From contig NZ_CP009288.1 in assembly GCF_000756615.1 (NCBI RefSeq), forward strand, positions 3,720,001 through 3,784,000: DNA of 64,000 bases, in the 5' to 3' direction. The notes under the pieces were generated by a model. That model was not told where the DNA came from and searched no databases. It saw nothing but the letters and a program-made list of their open reading frames with translations. Shown here piece by piece: positions 54,253 through 62,597 of the stretch. A program made the translations under genes and the position numbers. Each line of letters begins with the position of its first letter. Position 1 is the stretch's first letter. Source of the DNA: Paenibacillus durus (GTDB lineage Bacteria > Bacillota > Bacilli > Paenibacillales > Paenibacillaceae).

Positions 54253-54432
54253 TCGGACAGCCTCCTCTTGATGTAATAAACGGTTACACTAATGTATACC
54301 CATTTTCATTCTGGACTGACCCATGGCGAGCCATTTTGAAACTCTCATCCCAGTCAACGAGCCTTAATTGCTTGAAAGTTAATAATTCCCATCTGACAGG
54401 CATTTGCACTTTTGCGCATAAATCACCTTAGA

Positions 54433-54855
54433 TTAGAATGCCTCGCAAATATGATTGAGCGAAGAGACACTTAAATCCCGGTTTAACATTACCGTAATGA
54501 CATCAAAAGACACGAGACGTTCGCCTTGACGATTGGCATGCATGTAAACTCCCGCAGTCCGCCGCACTTGGTCTATTTTGCGGGCATCTACCGATTCCTC
54601 CGGCGTTCCCTGCGCCAAGCTGCCGCTTCGGCTGCGCACTTCGACAAAAACGAGGCGGCCGCCCTGCTCGGCGATAATGTCGATCTCACCCGTCCGGCAG
54701 CGCCAGTTGCGCTCCACAATGGCATAGCCTTTGGCTGAGAGGTAAAGCACGGCTGCTTCTTCGGCCGCTCTGCCTTTTTGCTTACGGTTATAACAAGCTT
54801 CCTCACTCTTGGCGTAATTTCCAGCCTTCCCGCTCAGCTCATTCAATTCGTTCAT
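54433..54855 (-). CDS. YraN/UPF0102 family nuclease-like protein
   Basis: A 140-residue PD-(D/E)xK-fold protein. The family core is complete: GRAAEEAAVLYLSAKGYAIVERNWRCRTGEIDIIAEQGGRLVFVEVRSR, with the usual last Lys replaced by Arg. Function is unproven; a DNA-processing role is assumed in relatives, and genes of the family often lie near rnhB and dprA. I chose ATG at 54855, overlapping the FlhB-like gene by 17 bases; an ATG ten codons upstream is possible. Confidence 0.88.
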   Translation of the reverse strand: MNELNELSGKAGNYAKSEEACYNRKQKGRAAEEAAVLYLSAKGYAIVERNWRCRTGEIDIIAEQGGRLVFVEVRSRSGSLAQGTPEESVDARKIDQVRRTAGVYMHANRQGERLVSFDVITVMLNRDLSVSSLNHICEAF

Positions 54856-55153
54856 CCCATTCCCCGGTTCCGGCGGCGGCATCACTTCGGTATACGTAGC
54901 TTAATATTTCAGCTACCAGATGATATAATCCGGGCGGTATTTGCTGGTCGAGATCAAGCTTGGAAAGCACTTCGACTAATGCGGCATCCTCCTGAATGGC
55001 AACGCCGTTTTCTTTTGCCTTCTGCAAGATCGCTTCGGCAATGTTTCCCTGCCCCTTGGCGACAACGACCGGAGCTTCGGTCTTCCCCGGCACATATTTG
55101 AGCGCCACCGCTTTTTTCATGCTGTATAAGAGTTCGTCGGAAGAATCTTTCAT
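54839..55153 (-). CDS. Free FlhB C-terminal domain-like protein (YlqH type)
   Basis: A 104-residue protein resembling only the cytoplasmic domain of FlhB/YscU: AVALKYVPGKTEAPVVVAKGQGNIAEAILQKAKENGVAIQEDAALVEVL, then LVAEILSYVYR. The self-cleavage motif NPTH of FlhB is not present, and there are no membrane segments. Its ATG overlaps the preceding stop by four bases. Position next to rnhB matches ylqH of B. subtilis. It could substitute for the released FlhB C-terminal fragment; this is inferred. Confidence 0.9.
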   Translation of the reverse strand: MKDSSDELLYSMKKAVALKYVPGKTEAPVVVAKGQGNIAEAILQKAKENGVAIQEDAALVEVLSKLDLDQQIPPGLYHLVAEILSYVYRSDAAAGTGEWDERIE

Positions 55154-57360
55154 ATCCGGTAATCCACTCCTTTATAAGAATCGGGAACGTAATCGTCCGG
55201 GATGCCCGGTCCCTTGCCCGGCTTTTCGGTATTTTGAGCAGGGAACGGCTCCGCCTTAAAGGAGGAAAGCTGATAGCCAATCGTCTCTATCGCGGACTTG
55301 ATCTCATCCTTCGATGTTTCAAACAGTTCTTGCGCCCATGACTCGTTATTGTGCAGCTTCAGGCTGACAATGCGGTCAACGACCTGCACATCGACGAGCG
55401 TCTGACCCAGAGCCTTCATATCCAGATCAAACCACAGCCGGCAGTTTGACGCATCCAGCTCCCCCTTGGGCCCCCGCCGGGACTGTATATGGACGGAAGC
55501 GGTCTCCTCCCCGTCCGGCCCCTTAAGCGGCAGGAACAGTGTAACCTGCGCAAACGGCGCTGTCCGGTCCGTGTTCAGCAGCAGCTGTTGGCCGGTCAGA
55601 TGCTGCACCAGCTGCCCCGCGGCTTCTTTCAGCGCCGCGGGAACGTCGCTGCTGCCCATTGCCTGCAGCAGCACGCCCTTGACCGTGTCGCCGGTCCGCT
55701 CCCCGGCGACCGCTCCCGGCGCGCCCTGCGGATGCGCCGGGCCCAGCTCCGCAGCGGCGGTCAGCCCCCCGCCGCCGCGGAGCGCCTGCTGCTCGTGCTC
55801 TGCACCGAGCAGCTTGAGCACCCGCGCCACCCATGCGCCGCCCTGGGTGGCTTCCGGCTGCGGCTGCGCCGCAGCCGGACCCGGCCCGCGCGCCGCATCC
55901 GCGCGGGAGGGCTCTCCCGCCGCGTCCGACGGCGGGAGAGCGGCGAGCTGCGGCAGCGTGTCCCGCAGCTCGCCGAGCACGCCCTGCAGCTTCGCGAGCA
56001 GGGCGCCAGCCCGCGGCTGCGCCTCTGAAGCCGCCGCCTGCACTCCCCCGGCCCATGTCTCATTAGCCGCCAGCCCATCAGCCCGCACGCCTCCGGCACC
56101 CAACCCATCAGGTGCCGATCCGCCAGCCTTCACTTCGCCTGCGGCCGCACCGCTATTCTGCACTCCGCCTCTGGCCTGAGTCTCATTCGTTGCCTTCCCG
56201 CTCGCCTGCGCTTCTCCGGTCTGCGCCTGCGTTTCAGCTGCCGATAAACCCCGGCCTGACTGCACACTTTCAGTCCCGGCTTCACCAGCGGCCTGTCCGC
56301 CTTCCGGCATGCTCGCGCCATGAACTGATGATTCGCTGCCCCCTGTTAGGCCTTTGCTGGCGGTTCCACTGGGGGCTTGCGTTTCGCTTCCATCCGCTTC
56401 CAACCCACGCCCCGGCTGTACCTTTCCGTTCATTCCTTCAACCGTATCCGGATCTCCTTGTGTCGCAGCCGACGACAGAGCTGCCCCGCTTCTGTCCGCC
56501 GTCTTCCCGTCGGCTTCCGTCTTCGCCGCTTCGCTCCCCACTGCGGCATTACCATTGCCAGCTGTGACCGAATCCGTTCCGGCGACCGATGCCTTTACGC
56601 CCGACGGCTCCGAATTTCCTGCCTGTGCTTCACTGTTTTGGGCATTTGCCGCTCCTGCAGTTCCTGCTGCCTGATTGGCAGCATTTCCGGTGAGACCCCC
56701 AGCAGCTTCAGGCGAAGTGCCAGTATCAGCGCCCGGCTGGGCCGCCAATCCTTCTCCGCCCCCCTTCTGCTGCTCCATCCACAGATTCAACTGATCTTCC
56801 AGCGCGGACAGCAGCTGGTGAAGCTGCGGCCCGAACACCGCCTGCTGAAGTCCTCTGACGCTTCCAGGAGTTACCGGGAGACCTCTTTTTTCCGCAATGA
56901 CAGCCGCTTCCAGCCACTCCTGCACAGGCACGTTCGCCGGTTTGGCATCTATTACCAGATTCAGCTTGGCGGCCGTTTCCTTGGTCAAAGGCAACCCTCC
57001 GGCCTGCATGGCCTGTATGATTTCACGCCCTGCCTTGGAATCGCTCAGACCAAGCGCGCTCAGCGCCTCCCCCATCGTCTGAGGGGAAGCGCTGCTGCCC
57101 GCCGGAGCCGGCTTCAATACCGGCATCCCCCGATCCCCCGGTGGCCCCACCTGCAGATTTAGTGATTGCCCTGGCTGCAGCGGCGTCTCCAGCTCTGCAC
57201 GCACGGGCGTACCGTGAATTTGTACCAGCGCTTCTTTTCCCGATTCCGATACATTGAGAACAACGCCGCGGACGATCTGTCCTTCTTTCAATTCAAGTGC
57301 TTTCGCTGCTCCTGGCTTGCTGTCTCCCAGCAGTCCGCGAATCAAAGACCCAATGTTCAC
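55150..57360 (-). CDS. Large low-complexity FliK-like protein (YlqG position)
   Basis: A 736-residue protein. Residues 1-170 form an ordered N-terminal part (IVRGVVLNVSESGKEALVQIHG). Residues about 195-560 are Ala/Gly/Ser/Gln-rich and repetitive, with recurring AGG and ANE units. The C-terminal part (about 600-700: FAQVTLFLPLKGPDGEETASVHIQSRR, then LHNNESWAQELFETSKDEIKSAI) looks like the FliK hook-length core. There is no signal peptide or membrane segment. The start is GTG at 57360. Together with the FlhB-like gene it forms a FliK/FlhB pair outside the fla/che operon. The GC content of the repeat part (about 55.6-56.1 kb) is well above that of its surroundings. Confidence 0.8.
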   Translation of the reverse strand: MNIGSLIRGLLGDSKPGAAKALELKEGQIVRGVVLNVSESGKEALVQIHGTPVRAELETPLQPGQSLNLQVGPPGDRGMPVLKPAPAGSSASPQTMGEALSALGLSDSKAGREIIQAMQAGGLPLTKETAAKLNLVIDAKPANVPVQEWLEAAVIAEKRGLPVTPGSVRGLQQAVFGPQLHQLLSALEDQLNLWMEQQKGGGEGLAAQPGADTGTSPEAAGGLTGNAANQAAGTAGAANAQNSEAQAGNSEPSGVKASVAGTDSVTAGNGNAAVGSEAAKTEADGKTADRSGAALSSAATQGDPDTVEGMNGKVQPGRGLEADGSETQAPSGTASKGLTGGSESSVHGASMPEGGQAAGEAGTESVQSGRGLSAAETQAQTGEAQASGKATNETQARGGVQNSGAAAGEVKAGGSAPDGLGAGGVRADGLAANETWAGGVQAAASEAQPRAGALLAKLQGVLGELRDTLPQLAALPPSDAAGEPSRADAARGPGPAAAQPQPEATQGGAWVARVLKLLGAEHEQQALRGGGGLTAAAELGPAHPQGAPGAVAGERTGDTVKGVLLQAMGSSDVPAALKEAAGQLVQHLTGQQLLLNTDRTAPFAQVTLFLPLKGPDGEETASVHIQSRRGPKGELDASNCRLWFDLDMKALGQTLVDVQVVDRIVSLKLHNNESWAQELFETSKDEIKSAIETIGYQLSSFKAEPFPAQNTEKPGKGPGIPDDYVPDSYKGVDYRI

Positions 57361-57452
57361 GCCGCTTCCCCCTGTCTTCTTAACTTCTTGCTTTTATATC
57401 GGCATCTGCCGCCATTTTTGCAAGTGAAGCGGTGTTCTCCATTTTTATCTGG

Positions 57453-57489
57453 AAAAAAAACAGCCCGGCTTAACAGCTTCACCGGACTG
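57453..57489 (-). terminator. Terminator after rnhB
   Basis: CAGCCCGG (57461-57468) and CCGGACTG (57482-57489) form an 8-pair stem with one G-U. In the minus direction it is followed by eight T residues. It separates rnhB from the FliK-like cassette, which must then have its own promoter. Confidence 0.8.
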
Positions 57490-57523
57490 CACTACATCTC
57501 TATTTTTAATTTTGAAGAATCTG

Positions 57524-58147
57524 TTAAAATAATGTAGGCTGCTCCACCAGGATTCTTCCCAAAAAGCTGCGCCGATGCATCGGCGTCGGCCCCAGCGTTA
57601 CAATCCGCTCGCGGTGAAGCTTTGTCGCATACCCCTTATGTATGGCAATCCCGTAATCCGGATACAAGTCCTCCCATAATCCTTCGCACAGTCTGTCGCG
57701 AGTTACTTTGGCTATGATCGACGCCGCTGCGATCGATTGACTGTTGGCATCCCCCTTAATAATTGCCCGCTGCGGCAGAGGGAGATCGATCTTTTCCGCG
57801 TCAATCAGCATATAATCCGGCCGGATACCGAGCCCTTCCACCGCTTTCTTCATGGCCAGCCTTGAAGCCTGCTTGATATTGATTTCATCGATCATAGAAG
57901 AATCCACATGACCCACACCGACAGCCAGCGCCTGCTCCATAATTAACTCGTACAGAGCCTCCCTTTTTTTAGCTGTCAGCTTTTTGGAGTCATCCACTCC
58001 CTCGATCATCAGACCCTCCGGCAAAATGACCGCTGCCGCAACCACGTCGCCGAACAGACAGCCTCTGCCCACCTCGTCCACTCCGGCAATGCGGCAGTAA
58101 GACTGCCCCCAGCCCTCTTTTTCATAGAACAGCATATCGATATCCAT
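57524..58147 (-). CDS. rnhB: Ribonuclease HII
   Basis: Removes ribonucleotides from DNA and RNA primers. The metal site begins with AGVDEVGRG (Asp24, Glu25); further family stretches are DSKKLTAKKREALYELI and ASIIAKVTRDRLC. I place the start at ATG 58147 with AGGTGG ahead; a GTG four codons upstream overlaps that site. The product has 207 residues. Confidence 0.95.
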   Translation of the reverse strand: MDIDMLFYEKEGWGQSYCRIAGVDEVGRGCLFGDVVAAAVILPEGLMIEGVDDSKKLTAKKREALYELIMEQALAVGVGHVDSSMIDEINIKQASRLAMKKAVEGLGIRPDYMLIDAEKIDLPLPQRAIIKGDANSQSIAAASIIAKVTRDRLCEGLWEDLYPDYGIAIHKGYATKLHRERIVTLGPTPMHRRSFLGRILVEQPTLF

Positions 58148-58360
58148 TCGTTCACCCACCTGCCAAACTATAATTTCCGCTGCTTATCGCCTGCTTCTTA
58201 TTCAAGCTTACCACAGGCCGGCAGGCAAGGTCACTCCACTATTTACGAGGATTCTTTTTCCATAGCCTCTCAGTTAACACTGCCAATGATTATACTTCTA
58301 GTTATTGAAACGCAATTTTATGTAAAAAGTTTCTCCGCTTATGTTAACCTCATCCCATGC

Positions 58361-58391
58361 AAAAAAAGAGCCGCCGAAAACGACGGACTCT
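58361..58391 (-). terminator. Terminator after rbgA
   Basis: AGAGCCGCCG (58367-58376) pairs with CGACGGACTCT (58381-58391), with one bulge. In the minus direction it is followed by seven T residues. It ends the lepB-rbgA transcript. In the remaining spacer before rnhB (58160-58360 and 58392-58504) I see no gene. Confidence 0.8.
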
Positions 58392-58504
58392 TTGTTTATA
58401 GCGCGCTGCTATTCAATTGTTGGTTGCGTATAGACTAGACTGCATTGCACCCGGAAGTCTTGCCGCGTTCGAATCTGCCATGATTAAGTACGAAATCCGC
58501 GCTG

Positions 58505-59377
58505 TTAGCCTTTCGTGTTCGGTGCTTCCAGCGTGAACCGGCCCAGCTTGCCGGCACGCAGCTCATGCAGCAGAGTACGGGAGGCCTTCTCGAGATCGAC
58601 TCTTCCTCCGCTGACCAGGCAGCCGCGCTTACGGCCCACCGCTTCCATAACTGCTACAATTTCGTCCGGGTTCTCCAAATCCTCCGGAAGCTTATCAATC
58701 CCGTACCTCTCCCGGAATCTGTCACCGTAGTCCCGAAGCAAATATTTGACCGCATAGAACGCGATGTCTTCCACATTGAGAATCTCCTCACGAATCGCTC
58801 CGGTAATCGCCAACCGGTAACCGACCTGCTGATCCTCGAACTTCGGCCACAATATCCCCGGGGTATCGAGAAGCTCAAGGTTCCCTCCGGTCTTGATCCA
58901 CTGCTGTCCTTTCGTGACGCCCGGACGGTCGCCCGTTGCCGCGATGTTGCGGCCGGCCATCCGGTTGATCAGCGTCGATTTGCCCACATTGGGAATGCCG
59001 ACGATGAGCGCCCGCATCGCCCGCGGATTCATCCCTTTGGCGATCTGCTTGTCGATCTTTTCTTTGAGCAGAAGCTTGACCTGATCCGGAATTTCCTTAA
59101 CTCCGTTGCCGGTCGAGGCGTCTACGAGATGCACGGCATGCCCCTCTCCCTTGAAAAAAGCAAGCCACTGCCGGTTCATCTCTGGATCAGCCAAGTCGCT
59201 TTTGTTCAAAATAATAAGCCGCGGCTTATCCCGCAAAATATCGTCAATCATCGGATTGCGGCTGGACAGCGGAAGACGGGCATCGAGCAGTTCTATAGCA
59301 ACGTCAATGAGCTTCAATCTATCCTCGATTTGCCGTCTGGCTTTCGTCATATGACCCGGAAACCATTGTATGGTCAC
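58505..59377 (-). CDS. rbgA: Ribosome biogenesis GTPase RbgA (YlqF)
   Basis: Circularly permuted GTPase needed for late 50S assembly. The G4 motif NKSD (58-61) precedes the P-loop GIPNVGKST (127-135), as expected for a permuted GTPase, and DTPG follows. The N-terminal MTIQWFPGHMTKARRQ is typical. The start is GTG at 59377 with AAAGGAGG ahead. It has 290 residues. It is cotranscribed with lepB, 28 bases away. Confidence 0.96.
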   Translation of the reverse strand: MTIQWFPGHMTKARRQIEDRLKLIDVAIELLDARLPLSSRNPMIDDILRDKPRLIILNKSDLADPEMNRQWLAFFKGEGHAVHLVDASTGNGVKEIPDQVKLLLKEKIDKQIAKGMNPRAMRALIVGIPNVGKSTLINRMAGRNIAATGDRPGVTKGQQWIKTGGNLELLDTPGILWPKFEDQQVGYRLAITGAIREEILNVEDIAFYAVKYLLRDYGDRFRERYGIDKLPEDLENPDEIVAVMEAVGRKRGCLVSGGRVDLEKASRTLLHELRAGKLGRFTLEAPNTKG

Positions 59378-59405
59378 TGCCCATCGCCTCCTTTGAGTAA
59401 GTATG

Positions 59406-60026
59406 TTAATGCTTAATCCATTCCATATCCGACACCGGCCAGAAAATCACATCGGCCCGGCCGACGATATCGCCCAGCGGAATATAGCCAATCATCCGGC
59501 TGTCCTTGCTGTCGGAACGGTTGTCCCCCATAGCGAATACATAGCCTTCAGGCACGACTCCGTCCTTAAAGTCCTCGTTGGGGAAGTTCTTGTTGTTGTA
59601 AAGCTGGTTGTTCTTATGCGCCTGGTCGATCGCTCCTTGAATGTAGGTTTCGTCTACCTTTTTGCCGTTTACGGTCACTACGTCGCCTTCAACCTTTACG
59701 GTATCCCCGGCTACAGCGATGACCCGCTTAATGAAATCCCTGCCTTCGGAAGGCACATGAAATACAATAACTTCGCCCCGTTGTGGGGACCGGAAGTCAT
59801 ACAGAATTTCATTGACGATTACCCGCTCGCCGGTATGGAAGTTCGGCTGCATGGATGGTCCGTCCACAATAAACGGTTTGAACAACAGCCAACGAATCAG
59901 AATAACCAGTATTAAAGCGATCGCGATCGCTTTTACCCATTCCAACAGTTCATTCTTTTGCTTGGGCGGAACGTGCGAAGCCTGATTATCGCCCTCGCCT
60001 TGTCCCTGCTGCAAATCCTGCTGCAT
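59406..60026 (-). CDS. lepB: Type I signal peptidase
   Basis: Cleaves signal peptides of exported proteins outside the membrane. A polar N-terminal tail (1-28) is followed by one membrane segment (about 32-48), the catalytic Ser58 in DGPSMQPNF and Lys100 in DFIKRVIAV, then GDNRSDSKDSR. The length of 206 residues is the Gram-positive Sip size. It lies between rplS and rbgA. Confidence 0.95.
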   Translation of the reverse strand: MQQDLQQGQGEGDNQASHVPPKQKNELLEWVKAIAIALILVILIRWLLFKPFIVDGPSMQPNFHTGERVIVNEILYDFRSPQRGEVIVFHVPSEGRDFIKRVIAVAGDTVKVEGDVVTVNGKKVDETYIQGAIDQAHKNNQLYNNKNFPNEDFKDGVVPEGYVFAMGDNRSDSKDSRMIGYIPLGDIVGRADVIFWPVSDMEWIKH

Positions 60027-60200
60027 AGTTCACCGTCCTCTCCTTAACCTTGACAGTCCAAGGATTTTTTATGAACCAATACAAATCAAAAAAACTTCAC
60101 CCCAAAAAACCTCTGCCTTAATTTCCTCAGAAGGCTTTTTCGAAAGAAGCCCGTCCCCAGCTTTATCTATCTGTAAAGTATGTCAAAATCTTAATAAACG

Positions 60201-60223
60201 AAAAGGGCTTGAAATCAAGCCCC
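60201..60223 (-). terminator. Terminator after rplS
   Basis: GGGCTTG (60205-60211) and CAAGCCC (60216-60222) form a 7-pair stem with a 4-base loop. In the minus direction it is followed by TTTTCG. It separates rplS from lepB. Confidence 0.75.
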
Positions 60224-60241
60224 TTTCCTTTGCCGCTTGGA

Positions 60242-60586
60242 TTAGCGACGAATCTCTTTAATTCTTGCAGCTTTACCACGCAGTTCACGCAGGTAGTACA
60301 GCTTGGCGCGACGAACTTTACCATAGCGAATTACTTCGATTTTGTCAATCTTAGGCGAGTTGATCGGGAATGTTCTTTCCACACCAACGCCGTAAGAAAT
60401 TTTACGAACCGTAAAAGTCGCGCTGATTCCGCCGCCGCGGCGTTTGATTACAACGCCTTCGAACAGCTGGATACGTTCGCGGGTTCCCTCGATAACCTTA
60501 ACGTGCACTTTCAAAGTGTCGCCAGGGCGAAAGCTCGGGATATCCTTGCGGAGCTGTTCTTGTGTAATTTCTTGTAAAATATTCAT
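60242..60586 (-). CDS. rplS: 50S ribosomal protein L19
   Basis: Large-subunit protein at the 30S interface. The sequence is typical through its 114 residues: PSFRPGDTLKVHVKVIEGTRERIQLFEGVVIKRRGGGISATFTVRKISYGVGVERTFPINSP. I place the start at ATG 60586 (MNILQEI), with GGAGGAAG ahead; the upstream ORF extension is leader RNA. Confidence 0.97.
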   Translation of the reverse strand: MNILQEITQEQLRKDIPSFRPGDTLKVHVKVIEGTRERIQLFEGVVIKRRGGGISATFTVRKISYGVGVERTFPINSPKIDKIEVIRYGKVRRAKLYYLRELRGKAARIKEIRR

Positions 60587-60609
60587 TAAGGACTTCCTCC
60601 TTCCGTACA

Positions 60610-60660
60610 GGTGTTCATGCCTCCTCCGGAGAAATCTTCGTTCTCCTTCATCATCCGCAG
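60610..60660 (-). ncRNA. Candidate L19 leader element
   Basis: Between the promoter and rplS the minus strand holds a GGAGAA/TTCTCC hairpin, closely followed by a CCGGAGG stretch. Rfam describes an L19 leader at this place in Bacilli, thought to mediate autoregulation. I recognise it by position and a compact hairpin only; no covariance check was possible. Confidence 0.45.
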
Positions 60661-60690
60661 CGGACCACCGTATTCCACACAACAGAATTA

Positions 60691-60719
60691 ATGATATCAT
60701 ACCAGGCGAATGAATACAA
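60691..60719 (-). promoter_or_regulatory. SigA-type promoter of rplS
   Basis: Minus strand: -35 TTGTAT (60714-60719), a spacer of 17, and -10 TATCAT (60691-60696). The start point would be near 60684, leaving a leader of about 100 bases. Confidence 0.65.
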
Positions 60720-60732
60720 CCTATTTATGAGA

Positions 60733-61020
60733 TTATAGAGGGAGCATATCCCGCTTTTTGGCCTTTGCTTGGCAGTCCTTGCATAAGCCGACAACCGAGC
60801 CGTCATCCTGTGCATAAAAAATAAGCTTGCCGTTTTTCTTTTTGCAGCTTGAGCAGGGCTGTTCATCCGTACTTTTCCGCGCTTTTCGGTGCGCATCCAG
60901 TGGAATCACATTGTTCTTTGGAGCATTTCCTTTTTTCGTCTTCCTTGTGTTCAGAACCCGGGTTACAGTATAAATGACAGCTACCGCCAACAAAATCATG
61001 AGGAATACAATGTATCGCAT
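60733..61020 (-). CDS. Membrane-anchored zinc-ribbon protein, unknown
   Basis: A 95-residue protein with one N-terminal membrane segment (MRYIVFLMILLAVAVIYTVTRV), a basic middle and a four-Cys zinc ribbon (CSSC and CKDC). I do not recognise a named family. I chose ATG at 61020, 9 bases after AAAGGA; a TTG two codons earlier is too close to that site. Its neighbours are rplS and the divergent lipoprotein gene. Confidence 0.75.
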   Translation of the reverse strand: MRYIVFLMILLAVAVIYTVTRVLNTRKTKKGNAPKNNVIPLDAHRKARKSTDEQPCSSCKKKNGKLIFYAQDDGSVVGLCKDCQAKAKKRDMLPL

Positions 61021-61320
61021 CAGCAAGTATCCTTTCTTTTGGGGGCTTTATTTATTATTATACGGGAAGTCTTTTTTCTGAAACAACTTTTTAGGCCGTT
61101 ACCGGATTCTTGCAGGATGTTTGCTGGCGAAACAGCCACTTATCTCTATCCTCCCCAACTTTAGTCTAGTTTAGCACCAGTCTCCAGCCCCTGTTTCAAT
61201 AAATTTCCATAAGATATAATGCGCTTAGTACATACTTTCAGGCGAATAATTAGGGGATTGGCAAGATCGGATTGCTGCGGTTCAAAATGTTTTGTTTGTT
61301 TATTAAAGGGGGACATCGAA

Positions 61321-62280
61321 TTGAGAAAAAGTATGAAGAAAGTGACAATGGCTGCCCTATTTGCGGCGCTGCTTCTAGCAGGCTGTACACCGCTTCCCGG
61401 GAAGTCGGCGGACAGCGCGAGCAACGATATGGAGACCTCGATGCGGGACATCGGGCAGGCAGCGGAGTCATTCGGTGAGACTATTCAGCAAAACGTCGGG
61501 GAGGCAGTGGGTAGCGCCGCGCAAACGATTGAAGACACTGCGGATCACGTATCGGACCAGCTCAAGTCTGGAAGAATCACCAAACAACTCTCCACCCAGA
61601 GTCCGGTCGGTTCGGCTTCGACGCTTGTCCTTGATAATTCGGTAGGCGATATTGAATTAAAGCCGGGCAGTGGAACCGATTTAAATGTAACCGCAACGAT
61701 TATTTCTTACAATGCTCTTGGCAGAAAAGATACCAGCCAGCGCATTTTAAACAGCGCCGAAGTATCCATTCGGGAGAGCGGCGGCGAACTGAAAGTGAAC
61801 ACTCATCCGAAAGATAAGCCAGACACCGATTTATGGTCATGGGCAAGCAGAACGTACGGCACCTCCGACTTCAGTATCTCATACATTATTGAAATTCCCG
61901 CAAGCATTAGCCAGTTTGACATTAAGGGCGATGTCGGAAAAATCAAACTTCACGGATTAACGGGCACCTACCATATCTCCAGCGATGTCGGAAGTGTGAG
62001 TATTGAAGATGCACATATTACAGGGAAATCCAGCATAAACACCGACACCGGCAGCATTTCACTTGCTATTGCCGCAATGGACAGCAGTTCCTCCCTCACT
62101 GCCAGCACTGATGTAGGCAGCATAAAAGCAGCTTTGGAGCAATCGCTGAGCTGCACGCTTGAGGCAGACACCGATCTCGGCCGCGTTTCCGGAGTACCCT
62201 CCGGCAAGAGCGATATTAATGGAGGCGGACCGCTCCTCTCCCTCTCCTCTTCCGTGGGTGCGATCAGTGTAACGAAATAA
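61321..62280 (+). CDS. Lipoprotein with DUF4097-type beta repeats
   Basis: A 319-residue exported lipoprotein: basic start, hydrophobic segment, and lipobox LLAGC with Cys22. An Ala/Gln/Glu-rich stretch (about 25-95) follows, then regular beta-strand repeats with recurring G-D-V/I and DVGS/DTGS units (SVGDIELKPGSG, GDVGKIKLHGLTG, SDVGSVSIEDA, TDTGSISLAI), as in DUF4097. The role is unknown; it is anchored outside the membrane. The start is TTG at 61321 with AAGGGGG 8 bases ahead. Confidence 0.87.
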   Translation: MRKSMKKVTMAALFAALLLAGCTPLPGKSADSASNDMETSMRDIGQAAESFGETIQQNVGEAVGSAAQTIEDTADHVSDQLKSGRITKQLSTQSPVGSASTLVLDNSVGDIELKPGSGTDLNVTATIISYNALGRKDTSQRILNSAEVSIRESGGELKVNTHPKDKPDTDLWSWASRTYGTSDFSISYIIEIPASISQFDIKGDVGKIKLHGLTGTYHISSDVGSVSIEDAHITGKSSINTDTGSISLAIAAMDSSSSLTASTDVGSIKAALEQSLSCTLEADTDLGRVSGVPSGKSDINGGGPLLSLSSSVGAISVTK

Positions 62281-62297
62281 TGCTTTGTTATAAAAAC

Positions 62298-62344
62298 AAA
62301 AAACCGCAACCACCAATCTAAAAATTGGTCATGTTGCGGTTTTT
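62298..62344 (+). terminator. Bidirectional terminator after the lipoprotein gene
   Basis: AAAACCGCAA (62300-62309) pairs with TTGCGGTTTT (62334-62343), with an inner ACCAAT/ATTGGT stem. Runs of A on the left and T on the right allow it to stop both the plus-strand gene and the minus-strand tRNA transcript. Confidence 0.88.
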
Positions 62345-62357
62345 AAGTTCAAGAAAA

Positions 62358-62431
62358 TCGGAGTAGCGGGATTCGAACCCACGGCCTCACCCACCCCAAG
62401 GGTGCGCGCTACCAGACTGCGCCATACCCCG
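62358..62431 (-). tRNA. tRNA-Pro (anticodon TGG)
   Basis: A 74-base cloverleaf on the minus strand. The acceptor stem is CGGGGTA with TACTCCG and discriminator A; the anticodon loop CTTGGGG gives TGG, reading CCA and related Pro codons; and the T loop is GTTCGAATC. The CCA end is not encoded, so it must be added by CCA transferase. Confidence 0.96.
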
Positions 62432-62494
62432 ATATTTGCAAGCTGCTACTGCGCATACACAATCCATATAAGTGGAATGTCAGCGACGAATATT

Positions 62495-62524
62495 ATTATA
62501 CGGCTTATTCCCCCATTGTTGCAA
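62495..62524 (-). promoter_or_regulatory. SigA-type promoter of tRNA-Pro
   Basis: Minus strand: -35 TTGCAA (62519-62524), a spacer of 18, and a perfect -10 TATAAT (62495-62500), about 65 bases upstream of the tRNA. Confidence 0.7.
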
Positions 62525-62597
62525 GTATAAATCTAACGCAGAATTTACAATAAATTTCAGCTTAAGCTATCAACTGAAGTTAGATGAACGCAATAAT

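Noticed and set aside
55466..56179. Several overlapping long frames in all directions at the GC-rich segment
   Set aside because: GC-rich, stop-poor DNA of the FliK-like gene produces these; they show only Pro/Arg/Ala-rich sequence.
58565..59416. Plus-strand frame of 283 codons opposite rbgA
   Set aside because: Shadow of rbgA, which has full GTPase motifs on the minus strand.
60104..60145. GCCTT/AAGGC hairpin with T-run on plus strand upstream of lepB
   Set aside because: Only five pairs, and no plus-strand gene precedes it; no role can be supported.
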